Assembly (NCBI GenBank): GCA_964536965.1
Contig: CAZIAL010000017.1
Coordinates: 4,745-68,744 of the forward strand
Length of the DNA stretch: 64,000 nucleotides
Direction of reading: 5' to 3'
Source of the DNA: JACMQW01 sp964536965
GTDB taxonomy: Bacteria > Bdellovibrionota > UBA1018
Of this stretch, positions 1-8,499 are shown piece by piece. The notes under the pieces were generated by a model, which was not told where the DNA came from, did not search any database, and worked only from the letters and a program-made list of their open reading frames with translations. The position numbers were made by a program, and so were the translations under genes. Position 1 is the stretch's first letter. Each line of letters begins with the position of its first letter.

Positions 1-549
1 AAGCTGCCGGGATTTTCGCACCCTTTCGTGCACCATTCGAACCTCTTCAGCCGAGAGAAGCTCGACCTCGGAACCCGTTTTTTTCTCGAGCATATTCCGA
101 CCGGCGGATTTCGCACGATCGTCGATCTCGGCTGCGGAAACGGAGTGATCGGCGTGCGGGCGCGAATGCTGAATGGGGACGCGAAGATCCTCTTCACGGA
201 CGAGTCGCGAATGGCTGTCGACAGCGCCGAAGCGAACTTTCGGATTTTCTTTCCCGAAGGACCGGCCGAATTCCTCTGGACCCATGGCTGCGGAGGCATC
301 GCCGCCGCATCGGCCGACCTCGTGCTCTGCAATCCGCCCTTCCACCAGGGCAACACCGTCGGTGATTTCATGGCGCGCGAAATGTTTCGCGAGTCGGAGC
401 GAGTCCTCGCGCCCGGAGGCATTCTGCGGGTCATCGGTAACTCCCATCTCCACTATCCCGACATCCTCGGGCGAATTTTCGGGAACGCGCGAGTGATCGC
501 CAAAAACCCGAAGTTTACGATCGTCGAAGCAAGAAAAAGAGAGGCGTGA
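1..549 (+). CDS. rlmG: 23S rRNA (guanine-N2)-methyltransferase, RlmG/RsmC type (5' end outside window)
   Basis: Only the C-terminal methyltransferase domain is present; the reading frame is open to the left edge, so the start and the N-terminal domain lie outside. The visible 182 residues follow E. coli RlmG closely: a LFSREKLDLGTRFFLEHIP entry segment, the SAM-binding loop VDLGCGNGVIG, the acidic motif DESRMAV, the catalytic CNPPFHQG motif and the closing IFGNARVIAKNPKF. RlmG-type enzymes methylate the exocyclic amine of a guanine (m2G1835 in E. coli 23S rRNA) in the cytoplasm using SAM. RsmC, which acts on 16S rRNA, shares the same fold and is the main alternative; the closing segment favours RlmG. 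A weak stem (564-579) follows the stop but has no adjacent T-run. Confidence 0.85.
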   Translation, partial: KLPGFSHPFVHHSNLFSREKLDLGTRFFLEHIPTGGFRTIVDLGCGNGVIGVRARMLNGDAKILFTDESRMAVDSAEANFRIFFPEGPAEFLWTHGCGGIAAASADLVLCNPPFHQGNTVGDFMAREMFRESERVLAPGGILRVIGNSHLHYPDILGRIFGNARVIAKNPKFTIVEARKREA

Positions 550-615
550 GTTAACGCGGTAGCGAAGCGCCTCCGCTTCAGGTCCATTTTTGCCTCGCTC
601 GGCAGGAGATTATCC

Positions 616-643
616 CCTGCACGCTCCCTGCACACTTCCTGCA
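616..643. repeat. Three CCTGCA repeats at exact 11-bp spacing upstream of the 711-5601 operon
   Basis: The hexamer CCTGCA begins at 616, 627 and 638, one copy per helical turn, about 70 bp before the GTG start at 711. Direct repeats phased at 11 bp are typical of activator or repressor arrays, but no regulator can be named. It could be chance in a GC-rich leader. Confidence 0.3.
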
Positions 644-710
644 ACTAAGCGCTCGTTCATCTGTAACGTAGCATTTTGCCCGGCCGGGAGGCCGATGAGG
701 GGGTACGAAC

Positions 711-2576
711 GTGAGAATGACTCTGCGAACTTTGGCCGTTTCCACTGCGATTTTGGCCGCCTACTCGACCTCCGCGACCGAATCGATCACAGTCGGGAAC
801 CCCGAAAACGATACGATTGAAAGCTATAACGCCTCTCTCCCCTACTGGGGAACAAGCTGGGTCGCGGGCGGTCGGGCCGTGAATGGATACTATCCCAGCT
901 TTTATACGGGCTTCGCTCCGCGCATCGAAAACCCAGCGCGCCTGCACATTCGCCTGGCGCGCGGAAACCAGACGCGGGTCTCGGCGATTCTCGATGAAGA
1001 ATCGATCCGACACTACCTTTTCGATCTCGTAAAGCGGCGAGAGTTCTATTCCCGCATGACCTCCGGACCGCGTCCGATCATCGACGTGCAGCCGGATGTG
1101 GGGCGAACCCCGCGCGTGCTCCCACAGCTCGACTTCTTCTCGCGTATCGTGGACTCGGCCGCGTACGGAATCTCTTCTTTCGTCGCTTCGGCGAAAGCGG
1201 GCGGCGCAAGCCGCGAAGCCGTTTATGCGAAAAGCCTCGACGTGATGACGCGGCTGAATCCGGGACGCCTCTTCATGCTGCGGCTGGATCTCCGCTCCGC
1301 GTTTCTGGAATGGCGCGCGGAGCTGCGGAGGATCGTCGCCGACGCCGATCCGATGGTCGTTTTCACGGCGAAATCCCCGGCGACGGTTCGGGCGCTGAAC
1401 GCGATGCTCCCCGGCCGCGTGAACGTATCGACGGTTCCTTCCGCGACGCTCCTGTCGAGTCTGGCGACCGTAGCTCGGGCGGCGGTGGCGAATACCGCCG
1501 ATGACGAATTCGTCACGATGGCGCGTGATCTCTTTCGAAGTGCGACGGCCGGCAAGTACGACTTCCGCGTCCTGGCAGGCGGCGCGCTCGTTCCCGCGCT
1601 CGATTGCGCGACCCCTTCCGCCTGCGTCCTGGCTTATCCCGAATTCACGACGATTTATCCCACGGGTTCGATTCGCGAGATGACCTCGGACCGTTTCGGA
1701 AATTCGATTCCGGCGTTCGCGACTCCCGGACTCTGGCGCTTTGTTTCGCGGGGTTCCCGCGCGGTCGACAATATCCGCGCAGAACCTTACTACGGCTGGG
1801 CCCCGAAAATGGACTACGAGGCGGCCGGAAACGGCTTCCATAATCCGGCGGTACGGTTCACCTCGCTGGCGAGAAGCGTGAAAGACCAGCTGGGCATTCC
1901 TGCCCACCACTCGACTTTCTGGTCGGTCATGCGCGGCGGAGTTTCCCACGGCTGCTCTCGCCTCCCCTTGGGTCACATCTGGGAGTTGCGCCATCTTTTC
2001 CCGGTGGCCGATGCCCGAATGAGTCAGGTCGACCACTTTGGATCCGACGCGCGGGACTTCGACGTTTACGACATCGACGGCAACGGAGCTCCCGAGGTCA
2101 TGGGCGTCGAGTACATGATTTCTTACGGACTCAGGGAAACCGAAGGCGCCGGCAGTCGGGAAGGCACGGACCTCCAGATCGGCCGCGAACACCGGCTGGC
2201 CTACTATCAGCGACTTTACGGAGCGAACCAGGTGTTTCGCGAAGGCCCAAGCGGTACCCTGCTCTTTCGGGAACCGATGGTTTCCGAGCCCTCGTACCTC
2301 GATCGGCTGAAAAAGCGCGTCTCGGTTCGAACGACGCTTCCGGGGGAATACCCCCTTTACGAGCAGACTTATGAACGGGACAAGGCCCAGCTTTACCTGC
2401 CCTTTACGACGGAAGGACTGACCACGCCCGGGAGCGCCCCTCTGAGCAAACGGATCGTCCGGCTGATGGGTCGGGTCCGCGGATGCGCGCCCGATGCCGA
2501 TCGCGAAGCGTGCGGAGAAGCCGAATTCGATCGCGAGACCGCCGCGCTGATTGCGGAAGTCGAGGCCCAGCGATGA
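711..2576 (+). CDS. Exported L,D-transpeptidase-like (YkuD-type) protein
   Basis: This 621-residue protein opens with a Sec signal peptide (MRMTLRTLAVSTAILAAYSTSA). The diagnostic part is GGVSHGCSRL, with Cys415 as the predicted nucleophile and an HH pair about 17 residues before it, matching the L,D-transpeptidase pattern of a histidine followed by S/T-HGC-x-R. Such enzymes cut meso-DAP-donor stems and make 3-3 cross-links or anchor proteins to peptidoglycan in the periplasm. The 400-residue N-terminal part matches nothing I recognise, and the protein is far longer than the usual 160-330 residues. GTG 711 is chosen because GAGGGGG sits 7 bases upstream; ATG 717 is the alternative. It is first in an operon with 2573-4027 and 4048-5601. 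If the organism is predatory, a role in remodelling its own or prey wall is possible, which is inference. Confidence 0.65.
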   Translation: MRMTLRTLAVSTAILAAYSTSATESITVGNPENDTIESYNASLPYWGTSWVAGGRAVNGYYPSFYTGFAPRIENPARLHIRLARGNQTRVSAILDEESIRHYLFDLVKRREFYSRMTSGPRPIIDVQPDVGRTPRVLPQLDFFSRIVDSAAYGISSFVASAKAGGASREAVYAKSLDVMTRLNPGRLFMLRLDLRSAFLEWRAELRRIVADADPMVVFTAKSPATVRALNAMLPGRVNVSTVPSATLLSSLATVARAAVANTADDEFVTMARDLFRSATAGKYDFRVLAGGALVPALDCATPSACVLAYPEFTTIYPTGSIREMTSDRFGNSIPAFATPGLWRFVSRGSRAVDNIRAEPYYGWAPKMDYEAAGNGFHNPAVRFTSLARSVKDQLGIPAHHSTFWSVMRGGVSHGCSRLPLGHIWELRHLFPVADARMSQVDHFGSDARDFDVYDIDGNGAPEVMGVEYMISYGLRETEGAGSREGTDLQIGREHRLAYYQRLYGANQVFREGPSGTLLFREPMVSEPSYLDRLKKRVSVRTTLPGEYPLYEQTYERDKAQLYLPFTTEGLTTPGSAPLSKRIVRLMGRVRGCAPDADREACGEAEFDRETAALIAEVEAQR

Positions 2577-4027
2577 AGGCTCTCTTTCATCCTCTCCTCG
2601 TCGGAATCGCTTTTTCACTCACGGCGGGTGCGCAGGCGTTCGCCGCCGATTTACCGAGCGATTTCGCAGAGGCGATGAAACAGAGCAAGGGGCCTTTCGG
2701 AAAAAACGTCCTCCAGGGCGCGACCGAACGCGTGCCGGTCACCGTCGGCCGAGTTCCGGCCGAGTTCCAGTTCCAGGCCGCCTACCGCACCGAAGCGGCC
2801 CGCGCCCTGATCACGAACTATCAGTTCTATACGGGAAACCTCTTTACGACGAACTACTACGAGCTTCAGGGCGAATTCGTTTACGGAAATCCCGACGGCA
2901 ACCACCCCCTGGATCATGCCGCACTCGCAGCGAATGCGGCGGCCGCGCTCCCCAAGGCGAATCGCATCGTCCTGCACTGGGCTCTGGAAAAGTACTCCAT
3001 CGGCCGACTACCGAACGCGAAGCTGAGCCGGAGCTTCCGGATTCGCGGCATCAGCAGTTTCGAATCCGAACTGGAGTACGCTCGCCACTTCTTTAACTTC
3101 TATTTGGGCGCGATGGATCCGGACTTCGGCTATCTGCCCGCTTACCTGCTGGCGACCGGAAGCCCGATTTCCGATTCCGCTTCGCTTGGGCGCGCGCGCA
3201 TCCTCGTCGCGACCGCTTATGACGAAGTCGCTCTGGTCGTCGGAGCGAATGATCCGATGGTCCGGGAACTCTATCGACTCCGAAACGCGATCCATAATCA
3301 GCTGACGCCCGGAATCGTCGCGGAAATCGACGCCTTCCTCCGCAAATATCCGCACTATCGAAACGTACCCGCGCCACCCCCGACTCCCCTCGAAACGCCG
3401 AACCGGGTTTTGCTCACGACCGCAAGCGAAGCGGTCCCCGATCGCGACGACCTCGATCAGGTTCGCGCGATTCTAGCCGACTACTTCAGCTTTTCCGCCA
3501 CGAAGGTCGCCCGGCAGGCGGCCGCCGCGGGACGGGCCGATATCCGTCGCGCCGCGGAAACGCTCGCGCGCGGGGGCGCGACGCCGGCGAATCTGCTCGC
3601 CCTCTCCGCGGTGGGAGCCACGCACCGTAGGAGCCTGAATCATCCCTCCGTCGTACCCGTGGATCAGCGGGCCGCGACGATCTCGGTGCTCGTGAACGTC
3701 GCAAATTTGGTGAAGCGGGAACTCGCGACCTCGAGGGCACCGTTCAGCCGCGAGCTGGCGGAAGCGGCGCTCAACATCGTCTACCTCGAAGGACTCATCA
3801 TCCAGGACAACTGGGTCTATTTCCGAAGGGAACTCGACCAAGGCGCCGACGCGCGCAAAGTCCTCGCGGATCTGGTCGACGTCGCGAGCGACGGGCTGCT
3901 GAACGAAACCTTCGCGTTCACGCTCGACGAATGGGCGTCGATCGAACCGAAAATGCGCCAGTTCACTGATCATGTGCTGAAGTCCTCGGCGCTCGACGCA
4001 GTGGCGAAACTGATCAAACAACCCTAA
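2573..4027 (+). CDS. Exported protein of unknown function
   Basis: This 484-residue protein has a clear signal peptide (MKALFHPLLVGIAFSLTAGAQAFA, cleavage before ADLP). The ATG overlaps the TGA of the upstream L,D-transpeptidase gene (ATGA), indicating translational coupling, so I prefer it to the longer upstream reading. The mature part is mostly helical in appearance and rich in aromatic residues early (about 85-105), with a proline-rich joint near 265. No cysteine-based motif, catalytic signature or membrane segment is visible. I do not recognise the family. Its place between a transpeptidase-like protein and an exported PEP/pyruvate-binding protein suggests a shared periplasmic or secreted role. 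Confidence 0.7.
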   Translation: MKALFHPLLVGIAFSLTAGAQAFAADLPSDFAEAMKQSKGPFGKNVLQGATERVPVTVGRVPAEFQFQAAYRTEAARALITNYQFYTGNLFTTNYYELQGEFVYGNPDGNHPLDHAALAANAAAALPKANRIVLHWALEKYSIGRLPNAKLSRSFRIRGISSFESELEYARHFFNFYLGAMDPDFGYLPAYLLATGSPISDSASLGRARILVATAYDEVALVVGANDPMVRELYRLRNAIHNQLTPGIVAEIDAFLRKYPHYRNVPAPPPTPLETPNRVLLTTASEAVPDRDDLDQVRAILADYFSFSATKVARQAAAAGRADIRRAAETLARGGATPANLLALSAVGATHRRSLNHPSVVPVDQRAATISVLVNVANLVKRELATSRAPFSRELAEAALNIVYLEGLIIQDNWVYFRRELDQGADARKVLADLVDVASDGLLNETFAFTLDEWASIEPKMRQFTDHVLKSSALDAVAKLIKQP

Positions 4028-4047
4028 CCGAAAGTCTGGATTGAGCC

Positions 4048-5601
4048 ATGAACACGTTTACCCGTTCTGTCCTCGTCACCCTTTCCGTCCTGACCTCGCC
4101 GGCGACCTTCGCCGGCGTCATGAACCCGGGCGAAGCGAAAGGCCAGCTCATCTACCTCTCCGAGGAGGACGTCCGCACGGAATCTCCGAAGTTTAGGGCC
4201 CTCTCGCCGCTCTCGATTCCGGTCTTTGCCGAGCTCCCGATGGAACTGGCGGTGGTGGCAGGAGCGGTGACGCTGAAACAGCAGAGTCTCCTCTCACATA
4301 TCCAGCTGAAGTCGCGCGCCCGCGGGACGCCGAACCTTGACCTGTCGGACCAGCCAGGGGGCGTCGAAAGTCCGATCTTGAAGCCCCATCCCGACGGGGC
4401 TTGGGTCCATATGGTGCTGACCACGAACGGCGAGATCTCCATCACGCCTTCGACCGAAACCGACGCCGTCGCTTTCCATGCCGGGCGCCGCGTGACACCG
4501 GTCCGCCTCGTTTCGGATCTCACGGAAACCCGCATCCTTCGCACGGACGAACTGGGATGGCAGGATTTTTCGAAGGTCGGTTCGAAGGCCGCGAATTACG
4601 GAGAACTGGCGCGCTATCTGAATTCTCCCGAACGGTCGGTGGTCCGTCCCGGATTCGCGGTCCCGTTCCATTACTATGCCGCTTTCCTCGCGCAGAATCC
4701 CGCCATCCGCGCCGCGATCGAACGCGTTCTCCGCGATCCACTGATGCGTAAGGTCGCGAACGTCGAATATCGCGCGCAAAAGCTGAAGGTGATCCGCGAC
4801 TCGATCCTGACTGAATCGAGTGTGATCGACGGAAATCTCGTGAATGAGCTGATTCACCTGATGGACTCGTTCCAGACTCCCGTGGGCGTGAAGCGGAAGA
4901 TGAAATTCCGGAGTTCGACCAACGCCGAGGACCTTCCGAATTTTAACGGCGCCGGACTTTACCAGTCGGCGGGATATAAACCGATCGCGGACGGCGTCGA
5001 ACGGTCGCGGCCGGAGAAAGAAGCCGTTCTCCGAAAAACGCTGCGGACCGTATGGTCCTCCGTCTGGACTCTCCGCGCCTACGAAGAACGCTCCCTCTTC
5101 GGCATCCCGCATGGAGAGGTCATGATGGGGATGCAGGTGAATCCATCGTTCACCGACGAAGGTTCCGACGGAGTCGTGGTTACGAAGAACATCGCCCAGC
5201 GACCGGATCTTGCGGGTCCCGGGGTTTACGTCGAGTCCCAGCGGGGAGATCACCATAGCGTGGCGAATCCCGAGCCGGGCGTGCATCCCGAACGCGTGCT
5301 GATCCTCTACGATGCCTTGGATCCGCTGAATCCGGCGAAATACCGTCTGCATGTTCTCCAGCGTTCGAATGTGGCGGACGACACGATTACCGTGCTCCCG
5401 CACGACAACCCGAATCCCGTGATGACCGAGACCCAGATCAAGGATCTCGTCTTCCATTCGATCGCGGCGACCCGTCATTTCCGACGGATCTTCGCGCCCG
5501 ACCGGGCGGACTTCGCCCTCGATCTCGAATTCAAGGTCGACTCCTACGAGACGGGAACGCCGGCCGTGTACCTGAAACAAGCCCGCCCCTATATCGAGTG
5601 A
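4048..5601 (+). CDS. Exported PEP/pyruvate-binding (PPDK N-terminal, ATP-grasp) domain protein
   Basis: After a signal peptide (MNTFTRSVLVTLSVLTSPATFA) and about 150 residues of unassigned sequence, the protein carries the nucleotide-binding part of PEP synthase and pyruvate phosphate dikinase: VGSKAANYGELARYL (about 176-190), the phosphate loop FRSSTNAEDLPNFNGAGLY (about 286-304), and the closing acidic strand FALDLEFKVD followed by YLKQARPY. In the cytoplasmic families this domain passes phosphate from ATP to a swivelling histidine domain. Neither the histidine domain nor the PEP/pyruvate barrel is present here in 517 residues. Export of an ATP-grasp domain is odd because the periplasm lacks ATP; it could act in a host or prey cell, or be a non-catalytic fold. 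It is the last gene of the 711-5601 operon, 20 bases after its neighbour. Confidence 0.75.
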   Translation: MNTFTRSVLVTLSVLTSPATFAGVMNPGEAKGQLIYLSEEDVRTESPKFRALSPLSIPVFAELPMELAVVAGAVTLKQQSLLSHIQLKSRARGTPNLDLSDQPGGVESPILKPHPDGAWVHMVLTTNGEISITPSTETDAVAFHAGRRVTPVRLVSDLTETRILRTDELGWQDFSKVGSKAANYGELARYLNSPERSVVRPGFAVPFHYYAAFLAQNPAIRAAIERVLRDPLMRKVANVEYRAQKLKVIRDSILTESSVIDGNLVNELIHLMDSFQTPVGVKRKMKFRSSTNAEDLPNFNGAGLYQSAGYKPIADGVERSRPEKEAVLRKTLRTVWSSVWTLRAYEERSLFGIPHGEVMMGMQVNPSFTDEGSDGVVVTKNIAQRPDLAGPGVYVESQRGDHHSVANPEPGVHPERVLILYDALDPLNPAKYRLHVLQRSNVADDTITVLPHDNPNPVMTETQIKDLVFHSIAATRHFRRIFAPDRADFALDLEFKVDSYETGTPAVYLKQARPYIE

Positions 5602-5611
5602 GCGTGAGTCC

Positions 5612-6508
5612 TTATCGCCGAGCTTTGCGGCGCGATCGAGCATAAAGTCCGGCCCCTGCGAGAATCGCCCCGAGCGCGATCCATGCCACCGAATTCCGCG
5701 AGGATGCCAGTGGGGCCGCAGGAGTCCGAGGGTCCAGGGTTTCGGCCGCAGCCACACGACTTTCGCTGAGGGATGGCGACGAGACGGGGAGCGACTTCGG
5801 GGCGACCGCGGTCCTTCCGTCATCCACCCGTCCCGCCTCGATCCTCGTCAGTGTTTCATCCGCGAGCTTTTGGATGGGATCGTCTTTCGCGCGACGCGCA
5901 CCCGAAGACCGGATCCGTGCGATAATTTGCGCGCGAATCGAATCCCACTCCCTCTTCCGCTTTCGATCGGAAAGCGGAATCTCCCAGTTCGGGCGGTATC
6001 CCCCATCGGTACCCGGAGAAGCCATGGGCGAAAATATTTCTCCCGCGAGCGACAAGGCGAAAGGGACCGCGTCTTCGTCCGTATCGAGCCGCTCGGCTAT
6101 GAAACGAGCCCCTTCCGGGGTGCCGGTGTGCGCGAGACTCTGCAGAAGATGGATCCTCTCCAGCGGCGACGAATCCGCGAACCCTTCCATTTTTCCGGCA
6201 TAGAATGGCTCCGCTTCGAGGATGAGCTTTTCTTCCGCGACCGCGAATTTTCCCATTTCAACGAGCGCGGCCAGCGCGAGGCGTTTCTCCCGCGGATCCC
6301 TGCTCCTTTGCGTTTGCTCATAAATCTCGCGAAGCACCCGAAAGGTATCCGCTCGCTCGAACTCGTTCGCCGGACGCCATGGCCATACCGGCCCATGCTG
6401 GGCGCCGAGATCCCGCGCGATCTGTTCCGCATCGGGCACTTCGGCGGAAGCGCCGCCGGAAACCAGGAGAAGCGCGCACATACCGATGATCGCGAGCAAC
6501 CTTGGCAT
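5612..6508 (-). CDS. Exported protein with C-terminal membrane anchor, unknown function
   Basis: The protein of 298 residues starts with a signal peptide (MPRLLAIIGMCALLLVSGGASA) and ends with a single hydrophobic helix (SVAWIALGAILAGAGLYA) followed by the basic tail RSRRKARR. The stretch in between (about 30-210) looks like helical repeats, and a Pro/Ser-rich linker runs from about 225 to 265. This layout resembles C-terminal sorting or anchoring signals in general design, but no known sorting motif is present. It begins 3 bases after the metalloprotease stop and is therefore probably co-transcribed with it. No family recognised. Confidence 0.65.
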   Translation of the reverse strand: MPRLLAIIGMCALLLVSGGASAEVPDAEQIARDLGAQHGPVWPWRPANEFERADTFRVLREIYEQTQRSRDPREKRLALAALVEMGKFAVAEEKLILEAEPFYAGKMEGFADSSPLERIHLLQSLAHTGTPEGARFIAERLDTDEDAVPFALSLAGEIFSPMASPGTDGGYRPNWEIPLSDRKRKREWDSIRAQIIARIRSSGARRAKDDPIQKLADETLTRIEAGRVDDGRTAVAPKSLPVSSPSLSESRVAAAETLDPRTPAAPLASSRNSVAWIALGAILAGAGLYARSRRKARR

Positions 6509-6511
6509 GGG

Positions 6512-7489
6512 CTAGCGGCTGAGCGTGCAATCCCGAGCCGCGCGCATGACATCGCCGGCGGAATACTGAGTGAAAAGAAGCGGGTCCCGCAACGACTCGT
6601 AGCCGAAGGACGACATCGTCTCGTATCGAACGCGCGCGGGATCGAGCGGGTCACGCGGCGCGAAGTACCAAGCGCGAGAGTCGTAGGACATGATGTTCCG
6701 GTTCGGTCCCGTGAATCCGGTGAAGGCTGGATCCAGTTTCCGAACCTGCCAGCGGTAAGTGCGCCCGCAAGCGGAATAGCTGGCGAAGCCGCCGGAATAG
6801 TCGGCGGTATGGGAAACGCCCATCGTGTGCATAAGCTCGTGGACGATCGCAGTGTCGCCGTTCACTTCGTAGGCGTATCGTCCGTTCGACTGGAGCTAAT
6901 CGGCCTTAGCCGAATAAGTGCATCCGTCGTTCACAGTCATGCCGACGCCGCGCGAACTCTTCCAATTCGTATTCGTCCGCGTGGCGCCGCAGAACGGAGC
7001 AGACCGTACGACGTAGATATTCACGGAGTTGGCGAACGCCGGCATGGCGCTGTCGTTCGACGGGAGCTTCGGCGACGAAGTCGTCGAGGAAAGATCGAGG
7101 TACTGGGGGGCGTAAACTTTCGTGACGGTGCCGAGCGCGTATCCCCGACGTAAGCGGACGTAATTCGCGAGGCCCCCGTCCCAGTTCAGTCTTCGATTGA
7201 GGATCTCCACCTGCGCTCGGAAGGCATCGACCGAAAGTGCCCCCGCCGCGTTGAATCCGCGTTCCGGGCCCACGCATGTTTTCAGGGTCGCATCTGCGCA
7301 GAGTGCGAAAAAATGGACGGGAATGAGAGACGAATCCAAGACCGGATTGGTATAGACCTGCAGGCTCCGATAGGTCGTCGAGCTCGTGGGCGCGGGGGCG
7401 GTATCTTGTTTCGGCTCTTCGACGATGTAAGCGGAGGCCGACTGCATCAGAGCCACGGATAAGAAGAGTACGGAGTTTCGTAATGGCAT
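6512..7489 (-). pseudogene. Exported zinc metalloprotease (HExxHxxGxxH type) interrupted by an in-frame TAG
   Basis: One continuous reading frame of 325 residues is broken only by an amber codon at 6896-6898. The first part has a signal peptide (MPLRNSVLFLSVALMQSASA) and a matrixin-like body with several cysteines. Eighteen codons after the TAG the frame reads IVHELMHTMGVSHTADY, which is the zinc-binding and catalytic motif, and then NIMSYDSRAW, which fits the methionine turn of metzincins. Both parts are needed for activity. Either the gene is inactivated by a point mutation (GAG or CAG to TAG), the stop is read through, or there is a base error. A GTG at 6865 could restart translation, but it would yield a leaderless fragment without an export signal. 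Operon partner: 5612-6508. Confidence 0.65.
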
Positions 7490-7603
7490 TCCCCCAAGGA
7501 TAGCCGCCTGGAAACGGGACGGCCATGGATCCGTTATGACACGTTCGCCGAAAGCGCTAACCCGACCCCAAACCGTGCGCTGCGCGGTGAAAGGGGCCGG
7601 AAC

Positions 7604-8149
7604 TTAAGTGGACGGCGTTGATCGCATGCTCCGGGAGGGAGCCGGAACGGATTTTGGCGCCGGCGCGATTTGCTTCTTTTCCGGATTCGAATTGATCCGG
7701 GCGGCGTCCGTCGGCGGCACCTTTCGATAGTAGCGCGCACAATCCTCGCGAATCGCTTGGATCCTAGGATCGTTATTCTGGGCGATATCCTGGATACCGT
7801 ATTGCTTGCCGGATTTCGAAGCGATCCAGATCTGGTATCCGCCCCCGAGCGTGGTAATCTGAATCGCCCCGTCGCAGCTCTTGTCGGCGGGCACATTCAC
7901 GCGCGCCGCGAGGGCCCGACACTCCTGACGAATTCGGCGAACGATCTCGGAATTCTCAGGACTGCACTGGTCCATATAGCCGTCCGATCCATCGATCGTC
8001 GTCACGCTGAGATAGTAGCCGCAGCCGTTCTTTTCGAAGGAGATCTCCGGTCCGGAACAACGATCGTCCGCAACACTCGCAAACGCAATGGTGGCAAACG
8101 TGCCGGTGATCATCGCGATCCATGCCCTAAAAATCGAAAGCCGCCTCAT
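7604..8149 (-). CDS. Small exported protein, unknown function
   Basis: The start at 8149 is set by GGGAGGAGG eight bases upstream and by the signal peptide it creates (MRRLSIFRAWIAMITGTFATIAFASVA). A longer in-frame reading exists but runs backward into the tRNA-Leu region and is rejected. The mature part of about 150 residues has five cysteines (RCSGP, NGCGYY, DQCSP, QECRA, KSCDG) plus one near the end (EDCARYY), suggesting a disulfide-stabilised periplasmic fold, and a Pro/Ser/Arg-rich tail. No family recognised. It lies downstream of tRNA-Leu on the same strand. Confidence 0.6.
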   Translation of the reverse strand: MRRLSIFRAWIAMITGTFATIAFASVADDRCSGPEISFEKNGCGYYLSVTTIDGSDGYMDQCSPENSEIVRRIRQECRALAARVNVPADKSCDGAIQITTLGGGYQIWIASKSGKQYGIQDIAQNNDPRIQAIREDCARYYRKVPPTDAARINSNPEKKQIAPAPKSVPAPSRSMRSTPST

Positions 8150-8195
8150 GTCAATCGCCTCCTCCCTGAGTATAGCCCAAGCGATCGATTTGGGG

Positions 8196-8217
8196 TGCCC
8201 CCGGCCGGAATCGAACC
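8196..8217 (-). repeat. Partial duplicate of the tRNA-Leu 3' end
   Basis: These 22 bases match 8258-8279 (T-arm and acceptor 3' strand of tRNA-Leu) with one mismatch; the core 8199-8217 is identical to 8261-8279. The copy lies 62 bp downstream of the original on the transcribed side and has no full cloverleaf. A relic of a duplicated tRNA or an attachment-site scar left by an excised element are both possible. No integrase is present in the window. Confidence 0.55.
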
Positions 8218-8254
8218 CTCGCGCTCCCGGCGCTCGCTCCGGGGCCGGAGAGAG

Positions 8255-8343
8255 TGGTGGCCCCGGCCGGAATCGAACCGGCACGGGCCGTGAGGCCCGA
8301 GGGATTTTAAGTCCCTTGTGTCTACCAATTCCACCACGGGGCC
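8255..8343 (-). tRNA. tRNA-Leu (anticodon UAA)
   Basis: Read on the minus strand, the acceptor strands GGCCCCG and CGGGGCC pair fully, followed by A and an encoded CCA. The anticodon stem AGGGA/TCCCT carries the loop CTTAAAA, giving anticodon UAA. The long variable arm (TCGGGCCTCACGGCCCG) is typical of class II tRNA-Leu, and the T-loop is TTCGATT. Length is 89 bases including CCA. Confidence 0.95.
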
Positions 8344-8499
8344 GCGAGGGTCGGTAACCTCCCGAACCTAGCGAATCCGGTCACCTTTGGCTAGACCCCA
8401 TCCAGGGAGCCCCTCTAACACGGCGGTCCGTGGATAAACTTTTCCAACGCCGAAGACGGGGAGCGTTGGGTCCACGCTCCGGGCGTGGTAAACCCCGGC

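Noticed and set aside
564..591. Terminator after the RlmG gene
   Set aside because: The GAAGCG/CGCTTC stem is separated from the T-run by seven bases.
657..2618. Long minus-strand open frame opposite the 711-2576 gene
   Set aside because: It is an antisense shadow of a high-GC gene: Arg/Gly-rich, no start signal and no domain, while the plus strand has a signal peptide and the SHGC motif.
6896..6898. TAG as a pyrrolysine codon
   Set aside because: No pyl genes are seen, the protein family does not use pyrrolysine, and a point mutation is simpler.
8150..8284. N-terminal extension of the exported protein at 7604-8149
   Set aside because: The extension is translated from the tRNA-Leu 3' end and its duplicate; the strong ribosome site and signal peptide place the start at 8149.
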